Part shown: in pieces, positions 1-8,774 of the stretch
Layout of the letters: each line of letters starts with the position of its first letter
Position numbering within the stretch: position 1 is the stretch's first letter
NCBI GenBank assembly: GCA_030849805.1
Contig: JASANZ010001832.1
Location: 1 to 18,195, forward strand
DNA: 18,195 nt
Direction of reading: 5' to 3'
Source of the DNA: Sergeia podlipaevii
Lineage: Eukaryota; Euglenozoa; Kinetoplastea; Trypanosomatida; Trypanosomatidae
Made by a program: the position numbers and the translations under genes
Notes under the pieces: model-generated
Told to the model about the DNA's origin: nothing
Database searches by the model: none
The model's input: only the letters and a program-made list of their open reading frames with translations

Positions 1-18
1 CTCTCTCTCTCTCTCTCT
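1..18. repeat. (CT)n microsatellite
   Basis: Nine tandem CT units at the left edge of the window; the repeat may continue outside it. Confidence 0.9.
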
Positions 19-124
19 TTAATTTCCCTTTCTTTTGTATCGTTAAAAAAAAAAAATTATATATATATATATATTTATTTATTATTCACCTTTTTAATCC
101 TTTCAATGCCAACGAAAAAAAAAA

Positions 125-147
125 AAGGTAGGTAGGTAGGTAGGTAT
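125..147. repeat. (GGTA)n tetranucleotide repeat
   Basis: About five tandem copies of GGTA follow a poly-A run. Confidence 0.85.
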
Positions 148-878
148 GTATTGTATGAAGCGAGGACCTTCCCTTTACCGTGCTTTCGCCCATTACATAT
201 GATCTACACCGCACAATAGTGGGCTAACAGTTTGACACATAAGCGAGATAAGGGAGGAGGAGGGGGGGGGGAGTTTGAAGCCTGCACGACATTGATCAAA
301 ATCTTTCCCACATTTTCATATCTCCAATAATAATAATAATAAACTAACGTAAATAAAAGCAAAATAACAGAATACATATATACATACACACACACATATA
401 TATATATATATATGCCCCCCGATGGTAGTCGCAATTTACAACAACTTTTTTTTTTTTTAGAAAGGAAGAAATAATTGCAAAAGAGAGGGAAGAGCAATTA
501 GAATAAAGTACATAAACTGATTTCAATCCCCCCCCAAAAAATAAAATAAATTAAAATAAATAAATAACTAAATTGAAACACACAAACACATATATATAAC
601 TCCAAGCATGCGTATGCACTCACATGCATAACTAAAAAAAAAAAAATGAACAACTTCGAAGAGAAAAGGAATGCTGAGAACAAAAGGGAAGGTTTGAAGT
701 GTTCGTATAGCACACACACACACACACACACGTTATATTACTGTACAGAAGAGAAAAATAAACCCATGGAGGGAAAACACAATACACAGTTCTTAAAAAT
801 AAGCAAGGGAGAAGTAAACGCTATCGAAATATATATCAAATGTGAGAAACTTAGCAGGAACCTTTGCTTCTTCCGACG

Positions 879-919
879 ACACACACGCATACATACACAC
901 ACACACACGCACACACACG

Positions 920-952
<33 letters not shown>

Positions 953-956
953 ACAC
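879..956. repeat. Imperfect (CA)n microsatellite
   Basis: About 78 bases made almost only of CA units, interrupted by GCA and TACA variants. It lies in the 3' flank of the kinase gene. Confidence 0.9.
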
Positions 957-994
957 AATGAAATGTATGGAATTAGCAAATAATACTAATACTA

Positions 995-1020
995 AGAAAG
1001 AAAGAAAGAAAGAAAGAAAA
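995..1020. repeat. (GAAA)n repeat, pyrimidine tract on the minus strand
   Basis: About six tandem GAAA units. Read on the coding (minus) strand this is a TTTC polypyrimidine tract followed by TTAG, so it could act as a splice-acceptor tract for the next gene downstream. That role is inferred. Confidence 0.8.
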
Positions 1021-1231
1021 AACATAATATACATATGCTACGTGTGTGTGTGTGTGCCAACAATTACACCCGTAGGAATACATCTCTTAACTATATATAA
1101 TATATACATACATACATATATGCTACCTCTACTAGAAAGCAATTAAAAGAATAGAAGTGTATAAACTGAAGAGGCGAAGAACAGCATGCAAGAAGAAAAA
1201 CAAACAAACAACAACAACCGCAAATCATGTG

Positions 1232-1233
<2 letters not shown>

Positions 1234-1265
<32 letters not shown>
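1234..1265. repeat. (CA)n microsatellite
   Basis: Sixteen uninterrupted CA units in the 3' flank of the kinase gene, about 150 bases past its stop codon. Confidence 0.95.
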
Positions 1266-1266
<1 letters not shown>

Positions 1267-1412
1267 GAAAAATAGAAAAACATATATCCTTTCATTCTCT
1301 TTCACTCACTCTCTCTCTCTCTTTGCCTCTCTCACTCCTCTTCTCCTCCATATCCCCTCTCCCTCCCCCACACACCACAAAAAAAAAAAAAAATCAACAG
1401 CAACAACAGGGG

Positions 1413-4400
1413 CTACGCGTAGAGACTCTTCATCGCATCCATCACTGATTCCATCTGGCCCTGCAGTCCGTGCGGGTACGTCCCCCGGAACGTAGTGAGC
1501 ACTTCACTCAAGGCCGCAATGGCATACTCACGCGCTTCCTTCACATCAGACCCGTTCCGCGTCAAGAAGCACAGCACAGACTCACGTGCCGTCAGTGTCT
1601 CCACTAAATACCGGTGAAGACGATGATAGCCACCATCAACATCGTCGCTGTCGTCGGAGATGAAGAAGTAGGAGGAGACATAGCCGCGTGCCATGGGTCG
1701 TACAACACGCGGAAGTGAGTGCAGCGCCGATGCCGCAGCCCGCTTGACCGCCCCTGGCATTTCCGCACCTTGGTTGCTTTGCCGCGCTTCGCTGTACTGC
1801 ACATCCACCGCCACCGTCGTGCTTTCCTCCGTCGCTGCTGCTGTTGTTGTCGAGGTGAATCTATGTGTATCCCTGCGCTCCTCGCTGTGGCTGCCGCCGC
1901 TGCCTACAATCGGAGACATCACCATGGGGGACTGTTGCTGCTGCTGCTGCTGAATGAGCAGATTGCCCATAATAACAGATAGCTTGTCAAAGTACTCGCC
2001 GAGCTCGCCGGATGTGAAGTAGCCTTTAGGAAACCGCTGGTCACTCTTCTGAAACAGCACGACATGCCGTGCGGAGCAGGCCAGTGGAATGTGTGCCGGG
2101 TACAACCTCACACTGTCACTTGCAATCCACACAGAGGCATCCCCAGTGATACCCGTGGGCATGTCAGCCAGCTGCACTGGGAAGTTGTCATCCCACGTGA
2201 CGACCGCGGGTGGTGCGGTGTAGTGACCGCGGCTCCCTACTACTTCGCCCCACTCTGACATGAGCGCGGGGATGGCGTCGAGGACAAGCTCAAGGCAGGT
2301 AGTGGTGTCAAGCAACTCTGGAAGGTACTCCAGCGGGTTACCACTAAGGCGTACATGCCGCAGCGTCGGTGCCGAAAGCACCGAAACGGCAAACTCCCTC
2401 ACTTCTTCGCCTCCTTCGCGCTGTTGCGGCTGTGGGGATAGCGGCGCTAACGCCTTTTGCTGTGGTATGTTTGATCCCCGCTGCTGATTTTTTCTCGGTG
2501 TAGTGATGTGGGTCGTGCCGACGTGTGTTATGAAGTTGTTGTGAAGGTTCACGCGCTCTAGGAGGCGCACGTGACACAGCTCAGGAGGGATGTCACGAAT
2601 GCGGTTGCAAGACAAGTCCAGCCGCAGCAGACACGGTGCTGCAAGCACCTCGACGGGAAACTCAGAAAGCTTGTTGCTTGTGATAGAGATATCACGAACT
2701 TTGCTAAAGAGCGAGAAGTCCAGTGGGGCAAGTGTAGTGAGGGCGTTGTAGGACATCTGGATCTCCATTGTAGTTGCTGCCACTGGAATCAGAAGCGCTG
2801 ATGGGGGCTGGGGCATGTGAAGATGCACGAGTGACAGTGTAGTGGAATGCGTAGAGAGCTGCTTCTCCACTGCAGCAGCGATGCCTGCGGAGTCAGCAAT
2901 GCTATCTTCTGCTGGCACTTGTTGTTCTATTGATTGAATCAAATATTGATCAAAAGCGCCAGGAGGATGTGGAGGTGTGGGGATCCCTCGGCGGCGACGG
3001 CGAACATCGTCGTTGTCGTCGTCGTTGACGTAGTCAAACTCATCCGCCAGTGAGTTGTTGTTAGTGTTGCTGCTACTCTCATCTCCGTTGGCGTTTTGCT
3101 GCGTCAAAGGACGAAAATGAAAATCAGAGTCGTGCTCTGACATCGTCAGACACTTTTCAGCGTGTCGTGCTTCTTTTTGCCGCACGCGGCGCATCGCACG
3201 CACACCATGAAAGCACTCGCGCAGGTTCCGCCCGTGTCTCACCGCGCTGAGAGCCTTGGCGTAGAGATCTGAAAGACCTTCTGCAGGAGAGCTGGTGGTA
3301 CTACCGCTACTGCTACTGCTGCAGCTGCTCCGCTTGTCGTTACCATTGTAACTTAACCTCCCCTCTTTGTTTTCCTTCTCCTTGCCCTTGTCTCTGCCGC
3401 GTCTCTTGCTGCCTCTCATGTCCTCGGTGGTGATGCAGAGGAGTGAGCCACCCATGGGACTAGTATAGCTAATTGAAGTGATGCTGCACACAGACGGCAG
3501 CTCCTCTGCGCCCCCGCCTTCGCTTGGCACACGATCGAAGAAGCGGTGCGAGGCGGCACCAGAGAGCAGGAGGCGGGTCTCGATGTTCTTGTCAAGCATT
3601 TTTTTCATTAGGTCACAAAACGCTTCATTGCTCGCTGCGCTTTCTTCCGCTGAAACACTAGTAATCAAGCCGCTGCTCAGTCTACGCTGGGTCTGCCGCA
3701 AAGCATCTGGGGATAGAAGCATGGTAGCGGCATCAGGAGGAGGCACAGAGAGTGGCTCACCGCTCGTGAGTGCGTTCCGAATGTGATACAAGTTATCTGT
3801 TGGGAAGGGCAAAACTCCAAAGGCGGCGTGGTACAGTGTGAGGGCAAAGGCCCAGCTGTCCGCAACCTCACCAGCTGCATCGTTACCGATGATCTGCTCA
3901 GGACAGCTGTACGCAGGTGAGCCGGAGAGCAGGTTTTCCCGCACTCGACTGTTGCAGGTGCCAAAATCGGCCAACTTCACAACGCCCTTGCCGTCCACGA
4001 GACAGTTCTCCGGCTTCACGTCACGATGAAAGAGAAACTGACGATGCAGGTGTAACAAGGCACGTAAAATGCCATATCCGTAGCGCCGCACCTTCGTCAG
4101 AGGCAGCGGGGGGTCGCCAGGGACATACATTGGACCGCCTTCGCAGTAGGCCTTAATGATGTACACCTTGCCTGCCTCCGCGTCAGCGATCACCTCGTTG
4201 AGCTCCACAATGTGCGGGTGGCACACGAACTTCATGACAGCAATTTCACGCAGCAGATCGTCTTCCTCCATATAGCCTCCATTGGGCTTGCACCTGCTCA
4301 GCGACGATGACAACAGCATCGACGTGCGCTTCTTATCTTTTTTTTGATATTTGAGGATCTTCAATGCGTACAGCTCACGCGTGCGTGTGTGCTGGACAAG

Positions 4401-5783
4401 TTTTACCTTGGCATGGGAGCCACAACCCAACAGCTTCACTACGACGTACTCATTGATAATTTTGCTACCATCACCAGTACGTGCCTTGCTTGTCAGTGTG
4501 GTCTCACGCACGGAGTGATTGCGCGAGCGTCGTTGGAAATTCTTGAGCTCGTGCTCATGCTCCACAGGTTGAGAAAGACAGTGGTCACAGAGGATAAAAT
4601 CACAGTGCTCGCATCGCCGTACCATCTCATCGTCGCCAATCATACGCTTGCATAGACAACAGGGGTCGTAGAACAGTGAACTACCGGCCCCATTGCCAGG
4701 CGTTGAGAGCAAAGACGTGACATCGCCCATCGTACGACTCCCCTCGCAGTGGTTCTCGTGGAGAGGACTAATGGTATGATGTGGGTCGTGTGCGTTGCTT
4801 AGCCTGTCATTTACATGGCAGTCCTCGCAAAGAAAAAAATCGGGACACTGATCGCACCAGTAGGAAGCAGGTGCGCCACAGTAGGTGCATTCACGTGGAT
4901 GGTAACCAAAAGTAGCCAGTGCATTGTCTCCGCATAGAAGGTACGCCGTGTCATCATCGTTGATACGGCCTCTATCACAGACACCACTACCACTAACACC
5001 ACCACCAACCACACAAGCGTCAACGCCCGAGCTGCTTCTACTCCCCATTGGAAAGGAATGCAGGCTGCTATTCAGATGCTCTCGATCGTTGCTGTTAGAC
5101 TCTACATCACTCATCAGGCTGGAGCACGTCCGCCGCGTGAACACCAATAGGTTCCTCTCTTCCACACTGCGTCTGTTCTTCTGCCCTTTCTGGTCGAAAA
5201 TATCAACATCGGTACGTCCAGTGCAACACACAGAGCGGCGATGAGCATCAGAGCTCTGTATTTTTGTAGTAAAGCGCGCCTGTGCGTCATCGTTGTCCTC
5301 CCTGTTCTTATCGTTGCCGCCGCCACCACCATGTCCGATACTTCCCTCTGTCTGCAAATCGGCTTCTTCCTTGATAGCAACGCTGCTTGCAAAGAGAGGC
5401 ATACGCGCGCCACTCCCAAACGCAGTGTCGTTGCCCAGAAGCTCCTGATGACCCTCAGAGGACGTGGATGAGGACAGCACAGGCGAGTCCACCAGTTCAA
5501 TATGAACATCGATAACAGCGTGGTGGGCGACAGATGTTGCGTTTAGTGCTGTAGGGTGAGATGTAATTGCATTTGTTACTGCTAGAGTTGCCTGTTGGGC
5601 ACTGCCACGACCGCCACGGCCGAGCATTGGGTTCCCATTATGTTTTTCCCCATTGAGTCTGCCGCTTCCTGCGTAAGGTATAGTTGGTTCTCGTTTTTTG
5701 CCCTGATGCCTGCCACTCACTTTTGGTGTTGCAGCTACTGATGACACTGGCGCTGTTGCCATTGCAGAGCTGCCACAACCCAT
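1413..5783 (-). CDS. B-box / CaMKK-like kinase / LRR / degenerate DSP-like fusion protein
   Basis: This is a 1456-residue signalling protein with an ATG start and TAG stop. It opens with MGCGSS, a good N-myristoylation (Gly2, Ser6) plus palmitoylation (Cys3) signal, which supports this start and suggests membrane or flagellar targeting. Residues 299-336 and 375-411 are two B-box-like zinc fingers (CTYC, CDQC, then CxxC and His; second with CCLC, CEHC). The kinase domain spans about 445-750: glycine loop GCGSHAKV, Lys475, Glu513, HRD at 586-588, DFG at 606-608, CPE (for APE) at 627-629 and Arg737, so it looks active. A basic insert at about 479-505, between the lysine and helix C, resembles the one in CaMKK-type kinases. 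Residues 1005-1162 hold about four leucine-rich repeats. The C-terminus (about 1218-1434) resembles a dual-specificity phosphatase fold without the CxxxxxR motif (inference). Ser-, Asn/Asp- and Gln-rich linkers separate the domains. Kinase identity is secure, exact function unknown. Confidence 0.93.
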   Translation of the reverse strand: MGCGSSAMATAPVSSVAATPKVSGRHQGKKREPTIPYAGSGRLNGEKHNGNPMLGRGGRGSAQQATLAVTNAITSHPTALNATSVAHHAVIDVHIELVDSPVLSSSTSSEGHQELLGNDTAFGSGARMPLFASSVAIKEEADLQTEGSIGHGGGGGNDKNREDNDDAQARFTTKIQSSDAHRRSVCCTGRTDVDIFDQKGQKNRRSVEERNLLVFTRRTCSSLMSDVESNSNDREHLNSSLHSFPMGSRSSSGVDACVVGGGVSGSGVCDRGRINDDDTAYLLCGDNALATFGYHPRECTYCGAPASYWCDQCPDFFLCEDCHVNDRLSNAHDPHHTISPLHENHCEGSRTMGDVTSLLSTPGNGAGSSLFYDPCCLCKRMIGDDEMVRRCEHCDFILCDHCLSQPVEHEHELKNFQRRSRNHSVRETTLTSKARTGDGSKIINEYVVVKLLGCGSHAKVKLVQHTRTRELYALKILKYQKKDKKRTSMLLSSSLSRCKPNGGYMEEDDLLREIAVMKFVCHPHIVELNEVIADAEAGKVYIIKAYCEGGPMYVPGDPPLPLTKVRRYGYGILRALLHLHRQFLFHRDVKPENCLVDGKGVVKLADFGTCNSRVRENLLSGSPAYSCPEQIIGNDAAGEVADSWAFALTLYHAAFGVLPFPTDNLYHIRNALTSGEPLSVPPPDAATMLLSPDALRQTQRRLSSGLITSVSAEESAASNEAFCDLMKKMLDKNIETRLLLSGAASHRFFDRVPSEGGGAEELPSVCSITSISYTSPMGGSLLCITTEDMRGSKRRGRDKGKEKENKEGRLSYNGNDKRSSCSSSSSGSTTSSPAEGLSDLYAKALSAVRHGRNLRECFHGVRAMRRVRQKEARHAEKCLTMSEHDSDFHFRPLTQQNANGDESSSNTNNNSLADEFDYVNDDDNDDVRRRRRGIPTPPHPPGAFDQYLIQSIEQQVPAEDSIADSAGIAAAVEKQLSTHSTTLSLVHLHMPQPPSALLIPVAATTMEIQMSYNALTTLAPLDFSLFSKVRDISITSNKLSEFPVEVLAAPCLLRLDLSCNRIRDIPPELCHVRLLERVNLHNNFITHVGTTHITTPRKNQQRGSNIPQQKALAPLSPQPQQREGGEEVREFAVSVLSAPTLRHVRLSGNPLEYLPELLDTTTCLELVLDAIPALMSEWGEVVGSRGHYTAPPAVVTWDDNFPVQLADMPTGITGDASVWIASDSVRLYPAHIPLACSARHVVLFQKSDQRFPKGYFTSGELGEYFDKLSVIMGNLLIQQQQQQQSPMVMSPIVGSGGSHSEERRDTHRFTSTTTAAATEESTTVAVDVQYSEARQSNQGAEMPGAVKRAAASALHSLPRVVRPMARGYVSSYFFISDDSDDVDGGYHRLHRYLVETLTARESVLCFLTRNGSDVKEAREYAIAALSEVLTTFRGTYPHGLQGQMESVMDAMKSLYA
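1933..1953 (-). repeat. CAG repeat encoding polyglutamine in the kinase
   Basis: A run of CTG on the plus strand reads as CAG on the coding strand. It encodes seven consecutive glutamines (about residues 1278-1284) inside the C-terminal DSP-like region. The run is likely length-polymorphic. Confidence 0.9.
5769..5774 (-). promoter_or_regulatory. In-frame candidate splice acceptor AG inside the kinase start region
   Basis: On the minus strand the first AG after the long pyrimidine tract upstream of the gene lies at 5771-5770, inside codon 5. Use of it would make an mRNA beginning at 5769, leaving a 7-base leader before the next in-frame ATG at 5762-5760 (Met8). The product would lack MGCGSS and thus the acylation signal. 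The dinucleotide and tract are seen; usage is inferred. Confidence 0.35.
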
Positions 5784-5866
5784 AGTTCACGGAGGAACGA
5801 AAAAAAAAAAAGAGAGGAAACAAGCAAACACACACACAAAAAAAAACAAAAAAAAAGAGGAACTAG
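5784..5866 (-). promoter_or_regulatory. Polypyrimidine tract and upstream candidate acceptor of the kinase gene
   Basis: On the coding strand a CTAG (acceptor AG at 5864-5863) is followed by about 70 bases of T/C- and TG-rich sequence containing no further AG before the ATG. If that CTAG is the acceptor, the 5' UTR is 79 bases and the protein starts with MGCGSS. The pyrimidine tract 5' of CTAG is weak, whereas the strong tract lies 3' of it. Confidence 0.5.
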
Positions 5867-6057
5867 TAAGCAAAATGGTAATGATAATAAAAAAATAATA
5901 GCTTTATTTTATAAAAGTAGTAATTATATCAGCGCCTTTTTTTTATTTATTCTTAAACCGCTGATTTATACATACACACGCACACAACCAGCGCGCTGGG
6001 GAGGGAAATACAGGAGGCCTGTATTCCTTCTTTCCTTTGTAGTAAAGATGCGCGGCC

Positions 6058-6094
6058 ACCCACCACCACCACAACAACAACAACAACAACAACA
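6058..6094. repeat. (CAC)n followed by (CAA)n trinucleotide repeats
   Basis: About four CAC units run directly into eight CAA units. They are non-coding and lie in the flank of the IBA57 and kinase genes. Confidence 0.9.
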
Positions 6095-6120
6095 AGAAAG
6101 AAAAAAATGTTTTACAGCAA

Positions 6121-6140
6121 TATATATATATATATATATT
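6121..6140. repeat. (TA)n microsatellite
   Basis: Uninterrupted TA dinucleotides in the spacer between IBA57 and the kinase gene. Confidence 0.9.
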
Positions 6141-7008
6141 TATGCAAAAAGAAAGAAAGAAAGTATGACTGCTGTGTGAAGAAGACGTGAATGAGGAAGG
6201 AATAAAGAAAGAACAACAACAAAATATATATTCACCACACAAGCTACTCTTTTATTGCGATTGTGATTTCTCGCCTCAAGAAAGAAAAAAAGGAGGAGTG
6301 TATGTTTTTTTTTCCCCTTTTTTTTTTTAAAAAAAAGCAACGAATGTAATTGTATGCAGGTATGCTTTTTTTTTTTTGCCTATGCACACGTGTCTTTGTG
6401 CCTGTGCGTGCCTGTGTGTGTGTGTGTGCGCGCGTGCCTGTGTGTAGCAGGTAAAGCAGGCAAAAATGAATGAATACCTACACTAATTACAGCACTCCAC
6501 ACAACGGTATCTATATTTATCTACCTAAAAAAAAACAAAATGCGCTAAAAGCAACAACATCAACATCAAAGAGCGGCAAGAAATGAAGGGACACAACATA
6601 TTGGACAAAACACGGTAAAACAACAACAAACAAAAAAAAAAGAAATATAAAACACGTAGAAAAGAAAAACGGTCACAATGCAGCTGCACTATGATAGCAC
6701 ACCAAGAAAGCACGCTCTTTCCTTAAAAAAAACCATTTTTTTTTTTTAAAATTAACAAAGAGAAAAAAAAAAGCACAGTCAGAATAGCTACGCAAGACTA
6801 TCACCAACATCAACCATGACAATCGTAAACAGCAACCGCACATCGAGGAAAGAAAAAAAAAAAGGGGCAATGAAAATAAAAAAAAAAATGCGTCAAGAAT
6901 AGTACATCTAGCAAACTAACACTATGCCTTTTTCATGCCTTTCGGTTACTATGTTCCCCTCTCCTCCCCGCTGCCAAAAGGAAAAAAAGACAACAACAAC
7001 ATAAATTA

Positions 7009-8088
7009 TTAATTGTTCTTGAGAAGCTTCATCACCTGCTTTGGAGGCCACCACTGTGGAATCGACATGTGTACCAAAGACCCATTTTTTAGCGCAAGGC
7101 CGGGAATAGACTTGCTTTCCTTGTCCACGTAGCGCAGCCGCACCAGCCCAATGCCATAATCCCCGCAAACCCCTGCTACCTCCCCAATCTTGTCGGTGCC
7201 CACATAGAGTCCATCCCCAATGGCGGCGAGTGCATCAGCGCCGAAGCCGTCAGCAGTACCACCACTACCACGAGAGAAGCGCAAGGGGATTGTTCGCTTT
7301 CTCGTTACAAGCATCACGTGCGTGCGGTGTGTCAGCTCCTGCCCCACGTAGCACCCCTTGTGGAAGTTGACGCCTTCAAGGAAGTCCACGTTGCCTTCAA
7401 AGGGGAGCGTCTTGTTCATGCGGAACACCTCCGGACCTTCACCAACGCCAGCCTTGAAGAGTAGCTGCTCATAGGGTGCCGTCGATGTGGGCTGCGGTGC
7501 CCACTCCACCGGCATCACCGTCTTGACAAGAATAGACGGCTGCGGCCCATGAGCTAATATGGCATCTCCCTCAGTGGCCGTATTGTGGAGGGAGGGAATG
7601 CTTTGCTCCGGTGGTGACGACGAAGAGGAGGAGAAGGATGAGAAGAGTGCAAAGCTACGGGGGTCAACAAAGCACTCTGATCTACTTCCTGCCACGGTAT
7701 CCGGCGAGGGCGGTGGGGCACCAACAGAGGCAACCACAGCGAGTTCACTGCTAATGTTTTCTATCTTCAGTTTCTTTCGCATTTTCATTTCCAGCAGATG
7801 CTCCTGTAGGTCAACCAAGCGATCTTGATGAACATCCAGCAGCACAGCACTCTGTCCTTGATACACGTGACGACAGTGATACAAGTACGCATCGCATAGC
7901 ACACGGCCAGTAAAAAAGAGAAAACAGCCCCACATGCTGCCACCAGGACGAAACAGACGCAAATCATTCGTGAAAAGACCTTGAAGGAACTCGGTGGTGT
8001 CTGTCCCGCTTACACGAAGCAGCGAACGGGAGGGGAGGCGGCATGTGAAGGGTTCAATAGCCGTCTTGGCTAACGAAGGGATAGCCAT
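7009..8088 (-). CDS. IBA57: Iron-sulfur cluster assembly factor IBA57 (GcvT/YgfZ family)
   Basis: This is a 359-residue homologue of the folate-binding-like protein that works with ISCA1/ISCA2 to mature mitochondrial [4Fe-4S] proteins. The family signature KGCYVGQE is intact at residues 244-251 (Cys246) and followed by LTHRTH, as in IBA57/YgfZ. The N-terminal LLRVSGTDTTEFLQGLFTND (about 23-42) and the MWG..LFFTGRVLCD strand (52-66) also match the family. The length is typical. I chose the ATG at 8088. The open frame extends 23 codons further, but only from a TTG through a (GA)n/(GAAA)n tract giving a Ser-Leu string, which is better read as 5' UTR. The N-terminus (MAIPSLAKTAIEPFTCRLPS) is short but could act as a mitochondrial presequence (inference). 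A Ser-rich loop at about 148-165 is an insertion. It ends in tandem stops (TAATAA). Confidence 0.9.
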   Translation of the reverse strand: MAIPSLAKTAIEPFTCRLPSRSLLRVSGTDTTEFLQGLFTNDLRLFRPGGSMWGCFLFFTGRVLCDAYLYHCRHVYQGQSAVLLDVHQDRLVDLQEHLLEMKMRKKLKIENISSELAVVASVGAPPPSPDTVAGSRSECFVDPRSFALFSSFSSSSSSPPEQSIPSLHNTATEGDAILAHGPQPSILVKTVMPVEWAPQPTSTAPYEQLLFKAGVGEGPEVFRMNKTLPFEGNVDFLEGVNFHKGCYVGQELTHRTHVMLVTRKRTIPLRFSRGSGGTADGFGADALAAIGDGLYVGTDKIGEVAGVCGDYGIGLVRLRYVDKESKSIPGLALKNGSLVHMSIPQWWPPKQVMKLLKNN

Positions 8089-8103
8089 CCGTGCCGCAGC
8101 GAT

Positions 8104-8105
<2 letters not shown>

Positions 8106-8136
<31 letters not shown>

Positions 8137-8154
8137 AAGAAAGAAAGAAAGAAA
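8106..8154. repeat. (GA)n then (GAAA)n compound microsatellite
   Basis: About fourteen GA units are followed by about four GAAA units. On the coding strand this is an uninterrupted 45-base pyrimidine-rich tract in the IBA57 5' UTR. Confidence 0.95.
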
Positions 8155-8186
8155 CAAGTGTGCGTGCCTGTTTGTGTCTGTGTCTA

Positions 8187-8206
8187 TGTGTGTGTGTGTG
8201 TGTGTG
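8187..8206. repeat. (GT)n microsatellite
   Basis: Ten GT units lie just downstream of the likely IBA57 splice acceptor, giving a CA repeat in the 5' UTR of the message. Confidence 0.95.
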
Positions 8207-8774
8207 AGCTAAACAATAAAAATAATCAAAAAAAAAATGAAATGAGCTGAAATAATCAAAAGATTTAATGTAAATATAAAAAAATAGAAACAAAACCGCT
8301 ACAAAAAAAAAATACAACAATAAAGAAAACCAACGCTAAAAAAAGAATGAGTAATATACTGCTTGAGCTATGCTCTCCTTCTAATACCGCTCTTCTATCA
8401 TTCTCGTATACATTGCAAAAACATAATGTCATCAAAAAGAAAGCAAAGCAAAAAATAAATAAATAGAAAAAGCAGTTTTTATACTAATATGGTAGGATAC
8501 AAATGTCAGATAGCGCATGAGTAGAACAATATATAAACACGTGGAGTCGTCTGCAGTGATACTTGCTCCCACCGCTTCACCATGTCTCTCTTCTATTCAT
8601 TCCTTTCTGTCTTTGTGTATAGTATTTGTTTTCCTTTTTCTTATTGCTACTGCACCAAAGCGATCAGAGGGCTTTATCAAGGTCAAAGCCCACTTCTCGC
8701 ATAAACAAACAAAGCAAGCACATGTTTCCCTCTTTGCGCGGATCGTCGGTCATACATATATATATCCACCCCTT

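Larger units (their letters stand above)
1..1412. other. AT-rich, microsatellite-filled spacer, no gene supported
   Basis: This stretch lies downstream (3') of the minus-strand kinase gene and should hold its 3' UTR and the intergenic region to the next gene, which would start beyond the left edge. It is a mosaic of simple repeats: CT, AT, GGTA, AAT, CA and GAAA tracts and poly-A/T runs. The open frames across it are translations of repeats (Thr-His or Cys-Val strings), lack any recognisable domain and are not credible genes. On the minus strand there are three pyrimidine tracts followed by AG (near 1020-990, 275-245 and 58-36). Any of them could serve as a trans-splice acceptor for the gene to the left. 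I see no tRNA or other RNA gene. Confidence 0.7.
5784..7008. other. Spacer between IBA57 and kinase genes
   Basis: About 1.2 kb without a supported gene. It should contain the 3' UTR of IBA57 (right part) and the 5' UTR and splice signals of the kinase gene (left part). It contains CAC/CAA tandem repeats (6058-6094), a TA repeat (6121-6140), a GT repeat (about 6413-6428) and many A or T homopolymers of 8-14 bases. Small open frames here are rich in Phe, Leu and Lys encoded by homopolymers and have no recognisable domain. Confidence 0.7.
8089..8210 (-). promoter_or_regulatory. 5' UTR and candidate trans-splice acceptor of IBA57
   Basis: On the coding strand a T-rich tract (8237-8228) leads to TTTAG with the AG at 8210-8209, giving a 120-base 5' UTR. 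This UTR contains CA, CTTT and CT repeats. No AG occurs between the long CT tract (8154-8106) and the ATG; the next AG is inside the coding region. Acceptor choice is inferred. Confidence 0.5.
8089..8774. other. Spacer between Cgi121 and IBA57 genes
   Basis: The right part should be the 3' UTR of the Cgi121-like gene and the left part the 5' UTR of IBA57. It contains GA, GAAA and GT repeats (8106-8206) and A-rich runs. The plus-strand frame at 8517-8903 overlaps the Cgi121-like coding region antisense and has no recognisable domain, so I do not call it. Confidence 0.65.

Noticed and set aside
646..1146. Plus-strand frame of 166 codons
   Set aside because: It encodes Thr-His strings from CA repeats, runs against the direction of all real genes and has no domain.
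5114..5509. Minus-strand 131-codon frame inside the kinase gene
   Set aside because: It is an alternate frame of the low-complexity N-terminal region of the kinase, with no homology.
8089..8157. N-terminal extension of IBA57 with a hydrophobic Ser-Leu string, resembling a signal peptide
   Set aside because: The extension begins at TTG and is encoded by GA/GAAA microsatellite. Family homology begins soon after the ATG at 8088.
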